Below are positions 1 through 12,837 of a DNA stretch of 64,000 nucleotides, piece after piece; within the stretch, counting starts at the first letter, position 1; each line of letters begins with the position of its first letter. Location: positions 11,663,001 through 11,727,000 of the forward strand of contig NC_134025.1 in NCBI RefSeq assembly GCF_964204645.1, written 5' to 3'. The translations under genes and the position numbers were made by a program. The notes under the pieces are model-generated. The model was given only the letters and a program-made list of their open reading frames with translations. It was not told the origin of the DNA and made no database searches. Origin of the DNA: Tubulanus polymorphus (taxonomy: Eukaryota > Nemertea > Palaeonemertea > Tubulaniformes > Tubulanidae).

Positions 1-1487
1 CACGTTTGCCTTGCAGATATTTTCGTTTGAAACACCAATGTCGCGGTACGGGAACCGTATTACGAGTAGCCTACGGTAGGTCAAACAAATTCAATTAAGT
101 TAACAGTAGAATATCGAAAAAAATATTGAACTTATGTCTCAACTTATTAAAAGAATTAATTGGTTTAGAAGATACTCGAATGAGAAACAGTCTTCTTCAA
201 CCTAAAATATCGCCCCTCTAAAAACGTACCTTCAATGCGACAAGAAGTTTTGGATCTTGAGCAGTTACATCATGCATCTCCACAACATCTGGTCTACTAA
301 CAAGCTAGAAATAAAATACAACAGCAATTACTCACTCAACTCACATTAGTTTCTTCATATAAGCTTCCGTTAAGAAAATGCTTAATAATAATAATTACAC
401 TAAACGACCTATCAAATAAGGAAACCAGAAAAAAAGCTTCCATATTCAATGCCATAGTCGACGTGAGGTCACCCTTTGATGTCTGTGAATGGCATGATTT
501 GAGCATTCCTAGAGCCAGCCCCACTGGATACATGCATAAAAATTGCAGATGCTTTGACGCATTTCCAAAGTTCTCGGCAAAGTTCAGTTTCAATGTGTCT
601 AAGAATCTTAACCGTGAACTATGGAACCATGTTCCAACTACTAGAATTAGTTTCAAGCCAGTAATTCGAGATGATTTTGCGTACCTGTTTCAATTCTGCA
701 ACGCTCAGTCGATTCATTTTCTTTAACTTTTTCTTCGACATTTTCGGTTTGCCATCATCCACCTGCGATGCAACAAAATATTTTGCTATGAATACATTTC
801 TCGATATAAACACATTGGATCCCTTCAGCGTTAGCATAAGTAAATAGTATTTACTTAAAATCTCAATAACTAGTGAATTAACGATTTAAAAGGCAGCACG
901 ACTAGCTACAAAAAGAACCATCGTCCCATTCTTCCATGACGGGATCAGAACATCGTGGCATCATAATTCTGCCATTCTAGGAACCCATACACCAGGAGAA
1001 TGGCCATACAAATAGCTGCATACCCAGTTTACTAGGAAAGTCTTGATGTCATCGAGTACAAATACCCTTCATGCAGGATACCATTTACTAAGAATTCAGC
1101 TACGGAATCAAGGACTACAACTGTAAATCACCATATACAGTTACCGAAAAGCCATTGACAAATAATCCAGCCCGGAGAATCCGCTGAAAGATTTATTATT
1201 CTATAAGCCATACCTCTTCCTCTTCTTCTAAAACATCAACCATGTCCATAAGATGTTTACCCTTGGTTATTTCCTCTTTTTTCGTCTCTTCCTTTTTTCC
1301 GTCCTCAGATTTATTCGCTAGTTTTGAATTGTCCGTATCAGTTATCTACAGAATTAAGAAGAGAACTTGATTGCACCATTCATAAAAGACGCATTCAAAT
1401 ACGCTTAACCCTTATGCCGGCATAATCCACTGACCCTATACTGTGTTTAGCCCACAGTGGGGAGTATCAGTGTTATTTTTGAAAGGT

Positions 1488-1548
<61 letters not shown>

Positions 1549-4500
1549 CCTGTCAAACATAGTGTATGATTTTAGTACACAACTGATACACCACACTACT
1601 AGGTAGACACAACAGAGTGGGACAACAAGTGAAATTTTCAAAAAAGATTTGATTTTCTCGAGCAGCTCAAGTGGAAAACTGTCAGCACCGAATAGATTAA
1701 CCTTCTGCTGTCTAGATTCCCCCGCCCTATTCTCATTTAACCAGCGCATTCTGCTGCCCTTTTCATCTCTATCTTTTATACTAGTACATAGATTCAATTG
1801 GGACATGAACCAACTAAACACAATAGGACATCGTTGATAAATGATCAAAAGTACACTCCCTAAGAATTACATGTAGTTGAAGCAGTACTATAAATTTCCT
1901 ACGTGCTATTCGGTTTAAGGCTAAAGTTTAAAATTCATATTATTTTGAACAAAATACAATAGATATGCACCTTGCTCAATATGAACACCGAAGTTTATGT
2001 CCAAATAGCGTATTCTTAGTCGAGCAAGTTTTATTGTACATAAACTGTGAAAATATTTCAAATGACTGTACCTTAAAATTTTCAAGAATGCGTGCAAACT
2101 GGTAATACATAGGATCAGTATAAGCGAAGTCCAGGCTCTCTGGAATATACCTAAAGAATATGAGATTTAAATTAATTCTCTATCATGCAACTATAGAATC
2201 GACCATTGAATTGAAAGAAAAATGAAGAATTGCATGGACAAAAGATGAAATTCAAGTTTTTAAGCAACATTCTTTAATTATCAATAAACATTGTGGAGAA
2301 TGCTGGAGCCATGAAGAAAGTGGGTGAACAGGCTTTAGGCCATCTGTCCCCTTCTTTGCAAAATGGTCTTCCAAGAAATATAATGGACTGTCCAAATGTT
2401 TCTACTTATAAGCCAGTCACGCCTAAAAACGTAAATGTTTCAATCTGTTCTTAATTAGTTTAATCATCTTTTCTACTATGACTTCCGGTCCAAATACTCA
2501 GCCTGAACAATATTCTGACGAAATAAACAAACTGACAAATCTATGACAATCTAAGACGAATAAAACACGATTGGATTATATGAAACAGATGCCTCTGTCG
2601 ATCTACATACAGGCAGATGAATGGCCGCTAAAAACTCACTCGATTTCAACTTCGTCTTCCGGATTTTCTTTGTCCTTCTCTTTTTCCATTTCGATTTCGT
2701 CTTCATCGATGGTTTCAAAAATGACCGGCTGTTTTTTCAGTTCCTCCAACTTTCTTTCCTTCGCCCGTTTTTTCTTCTTCTTTTTGCGTTGATTCTTTGA
2801 CTGAAAAGAAAAAAACCAACCATTTAAGGCCGCGAGCAAATAAATGACAAAATTTTCCCTGTTTACTGCAGCTGTACGCAACTTGTTAGACAATCAGGTT
2901 GAATCTACCTAAAACAGCATCACAGCTTGTGTACTTAGTATATAAATGAATTTTTTATACTCTACCTCCAGAAATCAAGAAATCAAACTAAAATACCAGA
3001 AATCAAACTACTTTAGACCTATTCTAAACTAGAAAACTATATAACAGGGTTCCTGCACTTGGCTATAAACAAAATTCCAGGTTTTTCCAGGAGCGAGTTT
3101 TCCAGGATAAATCCTCCATTTTCCAGGATATTTCTAGACTTTTTGAGAATCATTAACAATAGATCGACACGCAAAAACCGTAAAGTTTCCCAAGTCTCTG
3201 TTTATAACGCATTCACATTAGTAAGTGTTGGGTAAATCCTCTAAGTCCAGAAATTAGATGCCTGCGCATGTGTCGCTACATGTGTATTTTTTTCTAAACT
3301 GGGTCATGTCAGCACGCTGAAACATAGAACTATATATAGTTCACGCAGGTTCATTCCGTTATATAACGGAATGAACCTGCTTAGAACTTTTCCGGAGCGG
3401 GAAGGCACAGTTTGTTTGGTCACTTAAGAGGATCATTTGTATATTTGGGGATGACAGGTGTTCAAGAGGTCTTGCTGTAAGCTATATATCGGTATATTAA
3501 AAAGAACGAATGTATTTCTCTGTTACGCATTCCGGATTCAAACCTTATAGCACATACAAGTAAACCCTGGGTCTATCAAAGTTCATTATTTCATATTCGG
3601 GATGCTGTAACTTTTTTACTCGGCAAACAAAAACCAGCGACCCTTAGATCATCAAAGGTCATGTCGCAATGCTTGCAATACGATCAGTAATTTTCGGAAT
3701 TCGAACCTGATACTAGCGTTGGAAACTACAGCCACTTGTAGTCATTGAAGTTCACATGCTGTTCACATGTAGTGCCGCATGCGCAATGTGCCGATTTCTC
3801 GACTTAGAGCATTTCCCAGCACTGACTAATGCGCATGCGTTAGCTAGAAACGGAGACTTGGGAAACTTTACAGTTTTTTGACGGCGCACGCCATTCTCAC
3901 TTCCGGGTTGAAATTCTTTCACGTGGATATACACTTATGGCAAAATCCGGACATGCAGACCCGATACCGGACAGCCCTGACATGAAAGATCGCAAAACAT
4001 CGTAGATCCACAGCTTCAAAATTTATTTTTGATCACAAACTGCCACATTCCCAGGAGTTTCCTGGATCTGACTCTAAATTGTCAAAATTTAAGGATTTTC
4101 CAGTCCTGGAAAAACATTTTCTCAATTTCCAGGATTTTCCAGGAATTCAAGGACCCGCAGGAACCCTGTATAATTTCCAAATTTTTCTTTAAATGACACA
4201 AAATTACTGATTGACGTTTTGCTTCTCACCGCATTAGGATTCAGAGACCAAATGCCACAGTAATGGAAGGAATGTTCTGATGATAACTTCATTGAGGATG
4301 AACTTCTCTTTTGGCCGATATATAATGCTGTATTTCCTTAGTTTGAATACTTTATGAAATTTAAGTCTTCTTTTGTAGAGATGGTAACAATAAAATATGT
4401 GGTTAAGTATTATATTTAGTTTACTCTTAGAATTGAATTGGTCTGTTACTCTTATGCTAGTAGTAGAGCCACCTATACGGGAACCTCATATTATAAAGAT

Positions 4501-7500
4501 CTCAGATAGGCCTATTACGATTTATTGGTTACTACAAACCTAGAATTTCATCCTGAGTAGGTGAAATCTAATTATGTCATGCTGGATAATCATAACAAAC
4601 TATTGGTTATAATGTTCAAACACATTTTTTGATATCCTGAAATTCGTTGAAACGAGGTTCCACTTAGTTAGAATTATACGAGCTTTGTACTTGTTATTCA
4701 TTTTTCTCATATCGTGACCATTTTCTGTTAGTATCGCTTCTCCGTAAATTCATTGCATGTATTTTTGTTATAAACCATGGAGCGATAAAAATTCAAGTTC
4801 AAGTTTGTATAATTATGAACAACGCGCAAATAAAAATGAGCAGGTATATTTCGACTACATTTACCTCTTTCGTTTTTTTCGTGGGTTTTTCTACGACCAC
4901 TTCTTCCTCTTCTTCATCGTCGTCGATATCATACCCGGTATCAGGAATTTCGGGTTCTTCGTCGGCTCCGGCGGCTGAAACGTGAATACCACGCGATAAA
5001 GCGATGTGAAAATCTTTTCCCAGTCTCCCGAGCAAACTCGGGGTCCATGGACACCATGCCTATGATTTATGAGTAATTAGTTTGATGTATTTAGTTAAGT
5101 GCAAGTCATTGAGTTATGATTTTGTGACTATCTGCTCGACTCAGTTGAAAATTAACGTATGTCTCTAACAATCACATAGATAGGGCCTTTTTTAATAGCT
5201 TGGCTAATGGGGAATACCTATCCAAAAATCATTTCGGCGAAATAAATTTTTCTTTAATACTTCCCTTAGCGAGATAAAATCATTATGCAAAGGAGGAGAG
5301 AACTGTCGATAGTGCGATCCATAAGTGCAAACAAAAGATTCTTGGAACGTCGAAACCGTGCCCAATGCGATCAAAAAGAACCTTGTGTTTATAAATTTTT
5401 CAGCTGGGAATAATTTGGCGGTACAAAAAAACGAAAAAGTTTTTTTCGCTCATTGTTTTAACGAATTTGTTACCACGGATGGTAATAAATGGAAAAATAA
5501 AATCTATTTTCAATTGAAATTACGGCGAAGGTCAAGTTGAATCAATCAATAATAACAGCTTACTTCTAGGAATGTGATGAATATCATCTGGATTGACACC
5601 GATCTGTTGAGCACGTTCATATTTAAACGCCAGAACTTTATCCAATGCTGTAGGTAACTTAATGATATCTTCATCTTCATCGCCTTCTTCCTCGTGCAGC
5701 TGAAATGGCAAAAAATACCACCGTTAAACCTTTTAAATGTGAACATGTTTGGTCACGGACATTAAAAATGTACATATTACAGAGGAGTTCATATCATTGA
5801 GGTTTTCGAACAGATGTCTCCAAGTAAGAACTAAAATGCAAATACCAGGGTAAACTCTTGTCAAACTTCTATTTTGACCTTAATTTTTTATGGAGTTACC
5901 TGAATACTGACTAAGAGATCAGGGAATTTAGGATTTTTGTCTTTAATAAAGATCATCAAACATTAAATATACACTTAGGGGTCATTCATTTATTACGTAC
6001 GCATTAGGGGAGGGGGGAGGGGTCAGTGCAATTGCGTACTGTAATGCTTAATGTATATGAAAAATGGCCGATTTTGCGTACAGAGGGGGTTGGAAAATTC
6101 AAATCTTATGCGTACGTAATAAATGAATGATCCCTTATGACAATTTTCATGACATTTGATTATTTTCATGGTGGTGCCACAAGCTTTTTCTTTTTACTTT
6201 CGCTAGCCTTCAGAGTCTTATTTTATAGCGTGTCTTTTAAAGAGTTTACATTCGAAAAGAAAACATGTAGCCTAACTTTATTGTGGATTGATCGTCAAAT
6301 TACATCGGATCACAGGGAAAGCAGAGATTTATCCTCATATATACTCATAGAGTAGTACCTATCTCTATCGGCACAAGGTGGGCTTCAAATTTACCGTGTT
6401 AGCCGGAGCAGCAGATGGATTTTATCATAGAATCCACCGAGTAAGGCGGTTTACTGAGTAGAGCAGTACTGAGTAGGGCAAAGTTAAGCATAGGAATCGG
6501 AAAAATTTTACGGAATTTCATCGACGCGGCCGGTTTACTGAGTCAACCAGTACCAAGTACGGCGGAGTGGAGTCTACAATAGATACCAACCTAATAATTA
6601 CTGATTAGTGTGCATCTAAAGCTTACTTTGGGTGTTATTCATGACTTGCGTAGGGGAGTTTCAATATGTATGAAACCTTATGATATTGCTGGATAGCGTT
6701 TTTACCCAGCTCTTGGTATCTGAACGGGCGTTAGAAGTTATGACGCAAGAAGTACAGGTAATTGCTTTGTAATTTCGCCACAAATACCGGTATGCTCAAG
6801 ATATGAAGGGAAACCTAGCTGGACCGGAAAGCATGATCATATCTAACCAAAAAAACTTCAAGCATATCTTGCTATTTGCATTCCATTCATAAATGGTTTA
6901 GGTTCATATAAGTTATTTTCTTTTCACACGAACAAATATAATCTACATATTTTTCACCTCACTTTAAGGTATTTAGGTACTTACAGGCATTTGCGGTGGT
7001 CTGGTCTCGATTGACATCAGTGGCACTGGTTTGATTTCTTCCGACTTTGAAGCCATTCCTTGTTGGCCCATGCTATTTGGAATGTCATTCATCTGTATAG
7101 CCTGAGATCCCATAGCCGAATTTGGTGGTGGACCAGACATCTGCCCATAATCACCCATAGGACCACCCATCATGGCCATCGAGCCCATACCACCTATCTG
7201 TCCTGGAGGACCTTGCATTTGGTGGCTTGGAGGGCCTGACGCCATTCCCATGTTCATGCCCATGGGCTGAGAAGTTGGGGGTGCAAACTGTTCCATCTGA
7301 TTGGGCATTGATGTCGGTGCCTGACCCATGTGGGACATTCCTGGTGGTGGCGGCATTCCTGGTGGACCGGGCATCGCAGGTGGTGGTGGCACAGACATTG
7401 TAGATTGCGAGGGACCAGGCATCCCAGGTGGCGGACCTGACATTCCTGGAGGACCAGGCATAGATGGTGGTGGTGGCACTGACATAGCTGACTGTGGCGG

Positions 7501-10500
7501 ACCAGATATACCTGGTTGACCAGGCATTACAGGAGGCGGTGGTACTGATGACATTACAGATTGTTGCCCAGACATGCTAGGATGTGGTTGACCTGACATA
7601 GTGGTTTGTGGCAAGCCAGGCATTCCTGGAGGTGGACCTGACATTCCTGTAGGTGGTGGACCTGACATCCCTGGTGGAGGACCTGACATTCCTGGTGGTG
7701 GACCCGACATTCCTGGTGGTGGACCAGACATTCCTGTTGGGGGTGGACCTGACATTCCTGGTGGAGGACCCGACATTCCTGTTGGTGGAGGACCTGACAT
7801 TCCTGATGGCGGGGGACCTGACATTCCTGGTGGAGGACCTGACATTCCTGGCGGTGGACCCGACATTCCTGGTGGTGGTGGACCAGACATTCCTGGTGGT
7901 GGTGGACCCGACATTCCTGGTGGTGGTGGACCAGACATTCCTGGTGGTGGTGGACCTGACATTCCTGGTGGTGGTGGACCAGACATTCCAGGTGGTGGTG
8001 GACCTGACATTCCTGGCGGTGGTCCTGACATCTGTTGAGGAGGGCCTGAAAGAAGAAAGTAGAAGCAAAGGCTGAAAAAATAATCATTTAATCATCCAAA
8101 GCTGTCTTCAAAAATGTTTATTACTTATTGCTATTACAGAAAAGTCCAATGGTCAATCACTAACAGATCAGACAGCAATCCAGCACTAGCATACTGAGGC
8201 CCATCAAACTACTAGTATCAAAAACAAGCCATACCTTGCATCATAACAATTCCACCTTGATTTGAACCGGAATTCTGATCTGGACCAGTTTGAAACGAAG
8301 ACTGGTGAGGTACTGCTTGCGACGATTGCGCCTGTTGCATACTGAACGGTGGCATCTGTGGTGGCGGCTGCTGAATCATCTGAAACATTTAACCGTTAAC
8401 CTTCATAAATAACCATCATCAGAGGTAAATTAACCACATTTTGAGGATCATCTCATTGAGCTCTACTCGATGTATTGTGCATTATGGTATGTTGGGCTTC
8501 TTCTACAATCGCGATAAGATGTCCCTTAATCAAACATAGGTCCTGCCAGTTTCTACTAAGGCCTTTTTTGTTTAATAGCTTGGTTTACGGGGTAGACCTA
8601 TTCATATTGAAATATCATTTTGGAGGAAATTAAAATTAAAAAAATTCCCTCAGTGAGATAAAATCACTTTTTGAAGGAAGTCCAAACAATTAATTGTTGG
8701 AAAGTTCGAATTCTCCACACTGCGATCTAAAAAGAACCTTGAGTTTTTGTTCATCATTCAAGCCAGGATTCTAGTATGGTGCAGATGAAAATTTTTTTCT
8801 TTTTGCTCATTTTTTCGCCCAATTCGTTCCACAGACGGGAATTTAAAAAGAAATAATTATTGACTTTCTTCAAATTTCGGAGGCGGTTCCCGTAAACCAC
8901 GCAATTAAAAAAAGCCTAAGCTCTGGAAGAGTGAAGGTTCATATAAGAGCTTCATTCTTTGGCGATATTTCATCATCCATTGTTGGTGCACGTCTCCCAA
9001 ACAGCAGTGTCTTACCGTTACTTTTATAGCAATAGTAACATCCAGTGGAGAGTTGGCCCTCAAAGCCCGGCTACCTATAGCTTTAATGACCAGTGCGCGT
9101 CTGCTAAAAATTTCTGAGCTGTTTTTACCTTGCTTATAGAATTTCACAAGCAGGTAAGTGATGCATCTGTTTTCAAATAACTAACAATTCCCAGTTCAGC
9201 TCAAGCTTCAAGTTAACCATTCATCGAGTCCCTTCGTGTATTAAACCATGTATTCGTCTAACAATACCACGGATAATGTCATTTCCAGTGATTTCACATT
9301 GATAATATGACAAACTTTACACTGCAGACACAGCATAACACCTGACATGTAATACCTCAAATCACTATTCGAGGCAGCACACCGAGTTATAACTGGGCAC
9401 AGCTTGACATAATAAAGATAGGTAACATTGGGATGAAAGTAACCTACATAATTGACATGAAAATTCAAGGTAAATCTCAATATACACGATTTAGATTTGA
9501 TTTTCACTATCATTCTAATTCAATATTACATACAAATCTATTCACATGTGTATTTATTTAAGGCATATACATTTGGGCATATTCTTTCACTGATGATATT
9601 CAATAACTTTGTTTCGGGTTCATTTTGTATCATCATTCCAGTCAGTGTAGGATTAAACTGCCATATTTCAATGCAGGCACATTAAAATAGGCCTACAGCC
9701 ACTATGTATTAATTACAGTTCAACTGAAAGTGTTCAGGGATCCCTAACTAGCCCTAATACTTAAAGTACTACTTATAGTATAAAGTTGGCTCTGAACCCT
9801 GTCAGTGCGTCTACACCGCAGTGCAGTGTATGAATCGGTGATGGATTTTGCTAGTACACTGCATTGCAGTATATTGATGTAATTAGTAATTAGTTTTTAT
9901 CCTTATTAAAAGATGGCAGCACCAGTCAAACATTGTGAAATATTAATAACTAATGATACACTGCGCCACGGCCACGGTGTTGACGCACATTAGTGGTATT
10001 ACCGTTATTCAACACACCAGGGCCAAATTTTTCAAATTATCTCCAGCACTATAGGATATTGATTAGTCAGCACTGAACGGGTTAAAAGATCCACATAATA
10101 ATACTGGTTATAATATTCTAGGCTTATATGGCAGTCCAGACATGCTGCTCAGAACATTTCTCAGCGCTATAACCATGTATCAGTTGAGAGAAGAACAGAG
10201 AAATGACATTCGAACAACTCTACTCATAACCCAAAGAGTCATCTATCGGACTAGGTGCAGTATCCATTTACTCTTCGGTGGGGAGAGACAATAATGATTA
10301 GCACAGGGTAGCCACTTTTATTTGACTTCCATTTTGCCTGACTATTCCATGACGTGCACGTTGTTTTCCCTGACGAGATCTGCTAAGAATCCAATCAATA
10401 AACACAGTCTTAGACGTAAGACATAGACGGAAACTGTCTTATAACATTATGCGCGATACAGTAATCTCAACATATTTCCCTTAGGCCACATCCCTTATTT

Positions 10501-12471
10501 TTTGGTTTGGTTTGGGTTTTTTTTTGTACTAAATTCCATGACTTTCAAATACTTCCCTGATTACCTTAGTATGTTGCTTAGGGACACAATGGGTATGTAC
10601 TGGCTTCGGACCATGACTCGTCACCCAAGAGTCGAATGCTTTTTAACCACTCGTCCACGCCACTGGGACTAGATACATTCTACATCAACCAAGAAATACG
10701 CACCTGTTGCATCTGATGACGTTTTTCCTCTTCGAGCAGCTGCTGTTGATGCATTGCCTTCTCCATCATGTCGGCCTCGTGTTTGGCTTGTTCAAGCATG
10801 GCCGCCTGTTGCATGCCCATCGCTTCTTTCTGTTGATCCAGCATTTCTTGCTCCTGAATATCCTGAAATAGACGTGCATAATTTTGGATATATTCCCAAT
10901 AGGCCCCCGTGGCATTATATTCTTTCCAACTTTCTTTCCATATTTTGCATATGACGCAATGTAATTGGTTACTGATGTTGCACGTGCGCATTAAGGTGTT
11001 TATTTGGGATTGAATCGTGCGATTAACGTCTCGAAACATTGAACGAGAAGGAAAAAGCGTACCTACATACCTGATAATAGCCCCATAATCTTGCAATCAG
11101 ATCTGCTTTTCGTCCTGAATTTTTTCCGAAAATAAACAAACAAAATAAGGTCTTACAAATTAAGTTAAATTTTTGTGACATTCCTTTGGGTCTTAGTTCA
11201 AAGGGCGAGATCCACATCATTATACGCATTTCATAATACCAGAAGGCTATTCATAAACTAGAATGGTTAAACAATCCATGCTTCGGCTCGATCGACCTAT
11301 TAGCCGAGTCAGAGCACCAACAATTACGTGCTTCCAGTTTCAACTGGGACAGGGTTAAACGAAATGGGGGATAGCAACGCTATATCGTGCCGGATTGAAC
11401 CATGTGCGCTCAGTCTTACGTTGTCAAAAGATGCTCCTATTATCGATCAAATTTTGCTAGTCTACTCAGTGAATGGTATTGTTTCCATTCAAAATTCATT
11501 CATTTAGGAAGTGGATAATCTTGGCACCTGTCAGTCATTTTTGTAGTAAATGCACTATTGCTATTTCGACAATGGAATATACATGGCCGCTCACGTCATT
11601 TTGAATAGACAAAGATCTGCCCAAAATATCAAAATATTAGTAACGTTAAGTTTTTTGGTGTCTTATCGCGTTCACCATCAGGTAGGCTAGAAGGCCGATA
11701 GCGTCACTAAATTATATCAATAACGTCAGGTAAAGGGTCAATATTCATTGTTTTTCGATTCAACAGGCCTCTTTCGAAAGAAATAAACATGTTGGGAAGG
11801 GGTCATTCATACGTACGCTTTAGGGGAGGGGTCAGTGCAATTGCGTGCTGTATTAAGCTTAATGTATATGAAAAAATGACCGATTTTGCGTACAGAGGGG
11901 GAGATGAAAAATTCAAATTTTATCGTACATAATAAATGAATGATCCCGAGGGGTTTGTTTCAGTGGCCCCGGAGCGGAATTCAATCTTTATTAAATCCGT
12001 AAAGTGTACACTTTATAGAATAAGACAAATTTTAATTAATAAAGAAACAATACAATACAATACAGTACAAGGCAAGGCAATTTACAGTAGGCCTACAATA
12101 AAAATTAAAAAACATTAAAGAGACATGAAAACACAAACAAAAGTAGCCCATTATTACTACATGGATGGAAGATACAATACGTAGGCCCGTCCTCGCTTGC
12201 CAGGGATACTAACAAGGACGGTGGGTATGCAAGTTTGGTTTGGTCAGAATTCTAGATAAGCGAAATTTAGCATATCGATAGCTAGTAAGGGATTCGAGTT
12301 CAAACTCCACCAGGTACTCAGACTCAACAAGAGAAAAGGGTAAGAGCCAAATAAGAACGTACCGCCAAGTGGCAATCCGAGTTCTGAAAGACGTTCTTTC
12401 AGATCAACAACACGCAACTTTTCAAGTTGTTCGTGAGTCGGTGCTGACGAAGAGGACGCACCCGAGTCCAT
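1..12471 (-). CDS. SF3B2: Splicing factor 3b subunit 2 (SF3b145/SAP145), N-terminal 13 coding exons, partial
   Basis: Subunit of the SF3b complex of U2 snRNP, acting in the nucleus in branch-site recognition. Exons (minus strand): 12363-12471, 11071-11114, 10704-10862, 8235-8379, 6985-8045, 5564-5699, 4865-4974, 2640-2800, 2072-2150, 1214-1345, 685-762, 230-304 and 1-70, which runs off the window. All have GT..AG borders and the phases add up to about 786 codons without a stop. Seen in order: an N-terminal SAP motif split over exons 1-2 (DLKERLSELGLPLGGRKADL); a Met/Gln/Glu coiled coil in exon 3; a Pro/Met-rich repeat in exon 5; LPTALDKVLAFK in exon 6; acidic then lysine-rich exons 7-8; SKKKLKKMNRLSVAELKQ in exon 11; VVEMHDVTAQDPKLLV in exon 12; VPVPRHWCFKRKYLQGK in exon 13. 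The last three are nearly invariant in animal SF3B2. The start ATG at 12471 directly precedes the SAP domain. Missing from the window: the DUF382/PSP half. Confidence 0.96.
1488..1548 (+). repeat. (AGC)n microsatellite, about 20 units, in SF3B2 intron 9
   Basis: An uninterrupted AGC run on the plus strand. SF3B2 is transcribed from the minus strand, so its pre-mRNA carries (CUG)20 in the intron between exons 2072-2150 and 1214-1345. Confidence 0.97.
3045..4168. mobile_element. Non-autonomous hAT-like element with CAGGG termini in SF3B2 intron 7
   Basis: The ends read CAGGGTTCCTGC and its reverse complement GCAGGAACCCTG, typical of hAT termini. TATAA abuts both ends, but a full 8-bp target duplication is not preserved. 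Inner segments are also inverted copies: about 3176-3230 (GTAAAGTTTCCCAAGTCTC) matches the complement of about 3825-3880. No transposase frame is seen. Host intron 7 runs 2801-4864. Confidence 0.7.
3345..3380. repeat. 36-bp perfect palindrome inside the hAT-like element
   Basis: GCAGGTTCATTCCGTTAT is followed directly by its exact reverse complement, with no spacer. A second perfect 16-bp palindrome, GAACTATATATAGTTC, lies just before it, near 3327-3342. Confidence 0.95.
5183..5535. mobile_element. Truncated PIF/Harbinger-type MITE in SF3B2 intron 6
   Basis: Starts GGCCTTTTTTAATAGCTTGG and aligns for about 350 bp with the intact element at 8560-8916. The right terminal repeat is missing, and the element stops about 30 bp before exon 6 (5564). 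Family assignment follows the intact copy. Confidence 0.65.
5978..6134. mobile_element. Short MITE with TTA target duplication (157 bp)
   Basis: Terminal inverted repeats of about 25 bp (GGG.TCATTCATTTATTACG and its complement) enclose a core containing GGGGAGGGGGGAGGGG. TTA flanks both ends (5975-5977 and 6135-6137). A 3-bp TTA/TAA duplication with G-starting termini fits PIF/Harbinger. It lies in SF3B2 intron 5. A second copy is at 11799-11947. Confidence 0.85.
7595..8030 (-). repeat. Coding minisatellite in SF3B2 exon 5 (MSGPPP(P/S/T)G units)
   Basis: About 18 tandem units of 21 or 24 bp encode MSGPPPG, MSGPPPPG, MSGPPPTG or MSGPPPSG. Six consecutive MSGPPPPG units near the 5' end look most homogeneous. 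Unit changes are multiples of three, so the reading frame is kept. Because the unit is regular, the other frames are also open on both strands; those are shadows. Downstream (7000-7590) the protein stays rich in Pro, Met and Gly but irregular. PPPGM-type motifs are known ligands of GYF and WW domains in spliceosomal proteins; that role here is inference. Confidence 0.95.
8560..8916. mobile_element. Intact PIF/Harbinger-type MITE (357 bp), TAA target duplication
   Basis: The ends GGCCTTTTTT..TGGTTTACGGG and CCCGTAAACCA..AAAAAGCC are inverted repeats of about 30 bp. TAA flanks both sides (8557-8559 and 8917-8919). There is no coding capacity. It lies in SF3B2 intron 3 (8380-10703). Confidence 0.88.
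9795..10083. mobile_element. Probable MITE with AACCC..GTCAGTGC ends
   Basis: The left end AACCCTGTCAGTGC pairs with the right end GCACTGAACGGGTT. The right-end sequence (TCCAGCACTATAGG..GGGTTAA) recurs downstream of both SLC22 copies, near 38008-38052 and 57108-57153, so it is a dispersed family. The target duplication is unclear. Confidence 0.55.
11799..11947. mobile_element. Second copy of the 157-bp TTA-type MITE
   Basis: Same orientation and sequence as 5978-6134, with one terminal repeat shortened (TCATTCATACGTACGC) and no clear target duplication. It lies in SF3B2 intron 1 (11115-12362). Confidence 0.8.
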
Positions 12472-12830
12472 CTTACTCTCAGTCTCACCACGGGATGGAT
12501 GATCAACCGACTTATTATACTAATTTCGAACAGATTAACACCAAAAACAAATCGAACAACGAAAACACAACGTGAGATGCAGCCTTCTGCAGATAATGAA
12601 GATAGATACGAGTTCTGACAAATTTAAATTCAAATATTTTATTGATCCTTGTACTAAAGTTTACGGTTTGCCAGCAAGGCCTACAGTTAGATTTCACATT
12701 TTAACTTGCCATTACAAATTTCCCAATTTTTCTATGTCCATTTTCTTTTCCTTGTTTCTTTTTTAGGGTGCTAGGCTAGCGTATTTAGGGCGCTGCAGCT
12801 AAAGTTTATTGTCTATTGAATTGTGTTCTG
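12472..12830 (-). promoter_or_regulatory. Region upstream of the SF3B2 start codon
   Basis: Expected to hold the 5' untranslated region and promoter of SF3B2 because it adjoins the start ATG and no other gene intervenes. I see no TATA box at a convincing distance. Small open frames here (up to about 68 codons) look like chance. The boundary at about 12830 is where repeat W begins. Confidence 0.4.
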
Positions 12831-12837
12831 TCCTATT

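Noticed and set aside
1447-1848. 133-codon minus-strand frame with a run of Cys
   Set aside because: Produced by the (AGC)n microsatellite inside an SF3B2 intron.
7328-8087. Open frames on both strands other than the SF3B2 frame
   Set aside because: Shadows of the MSGPPP coding repeat; only the frame joined by splice sites to the neighbouring exons is real.
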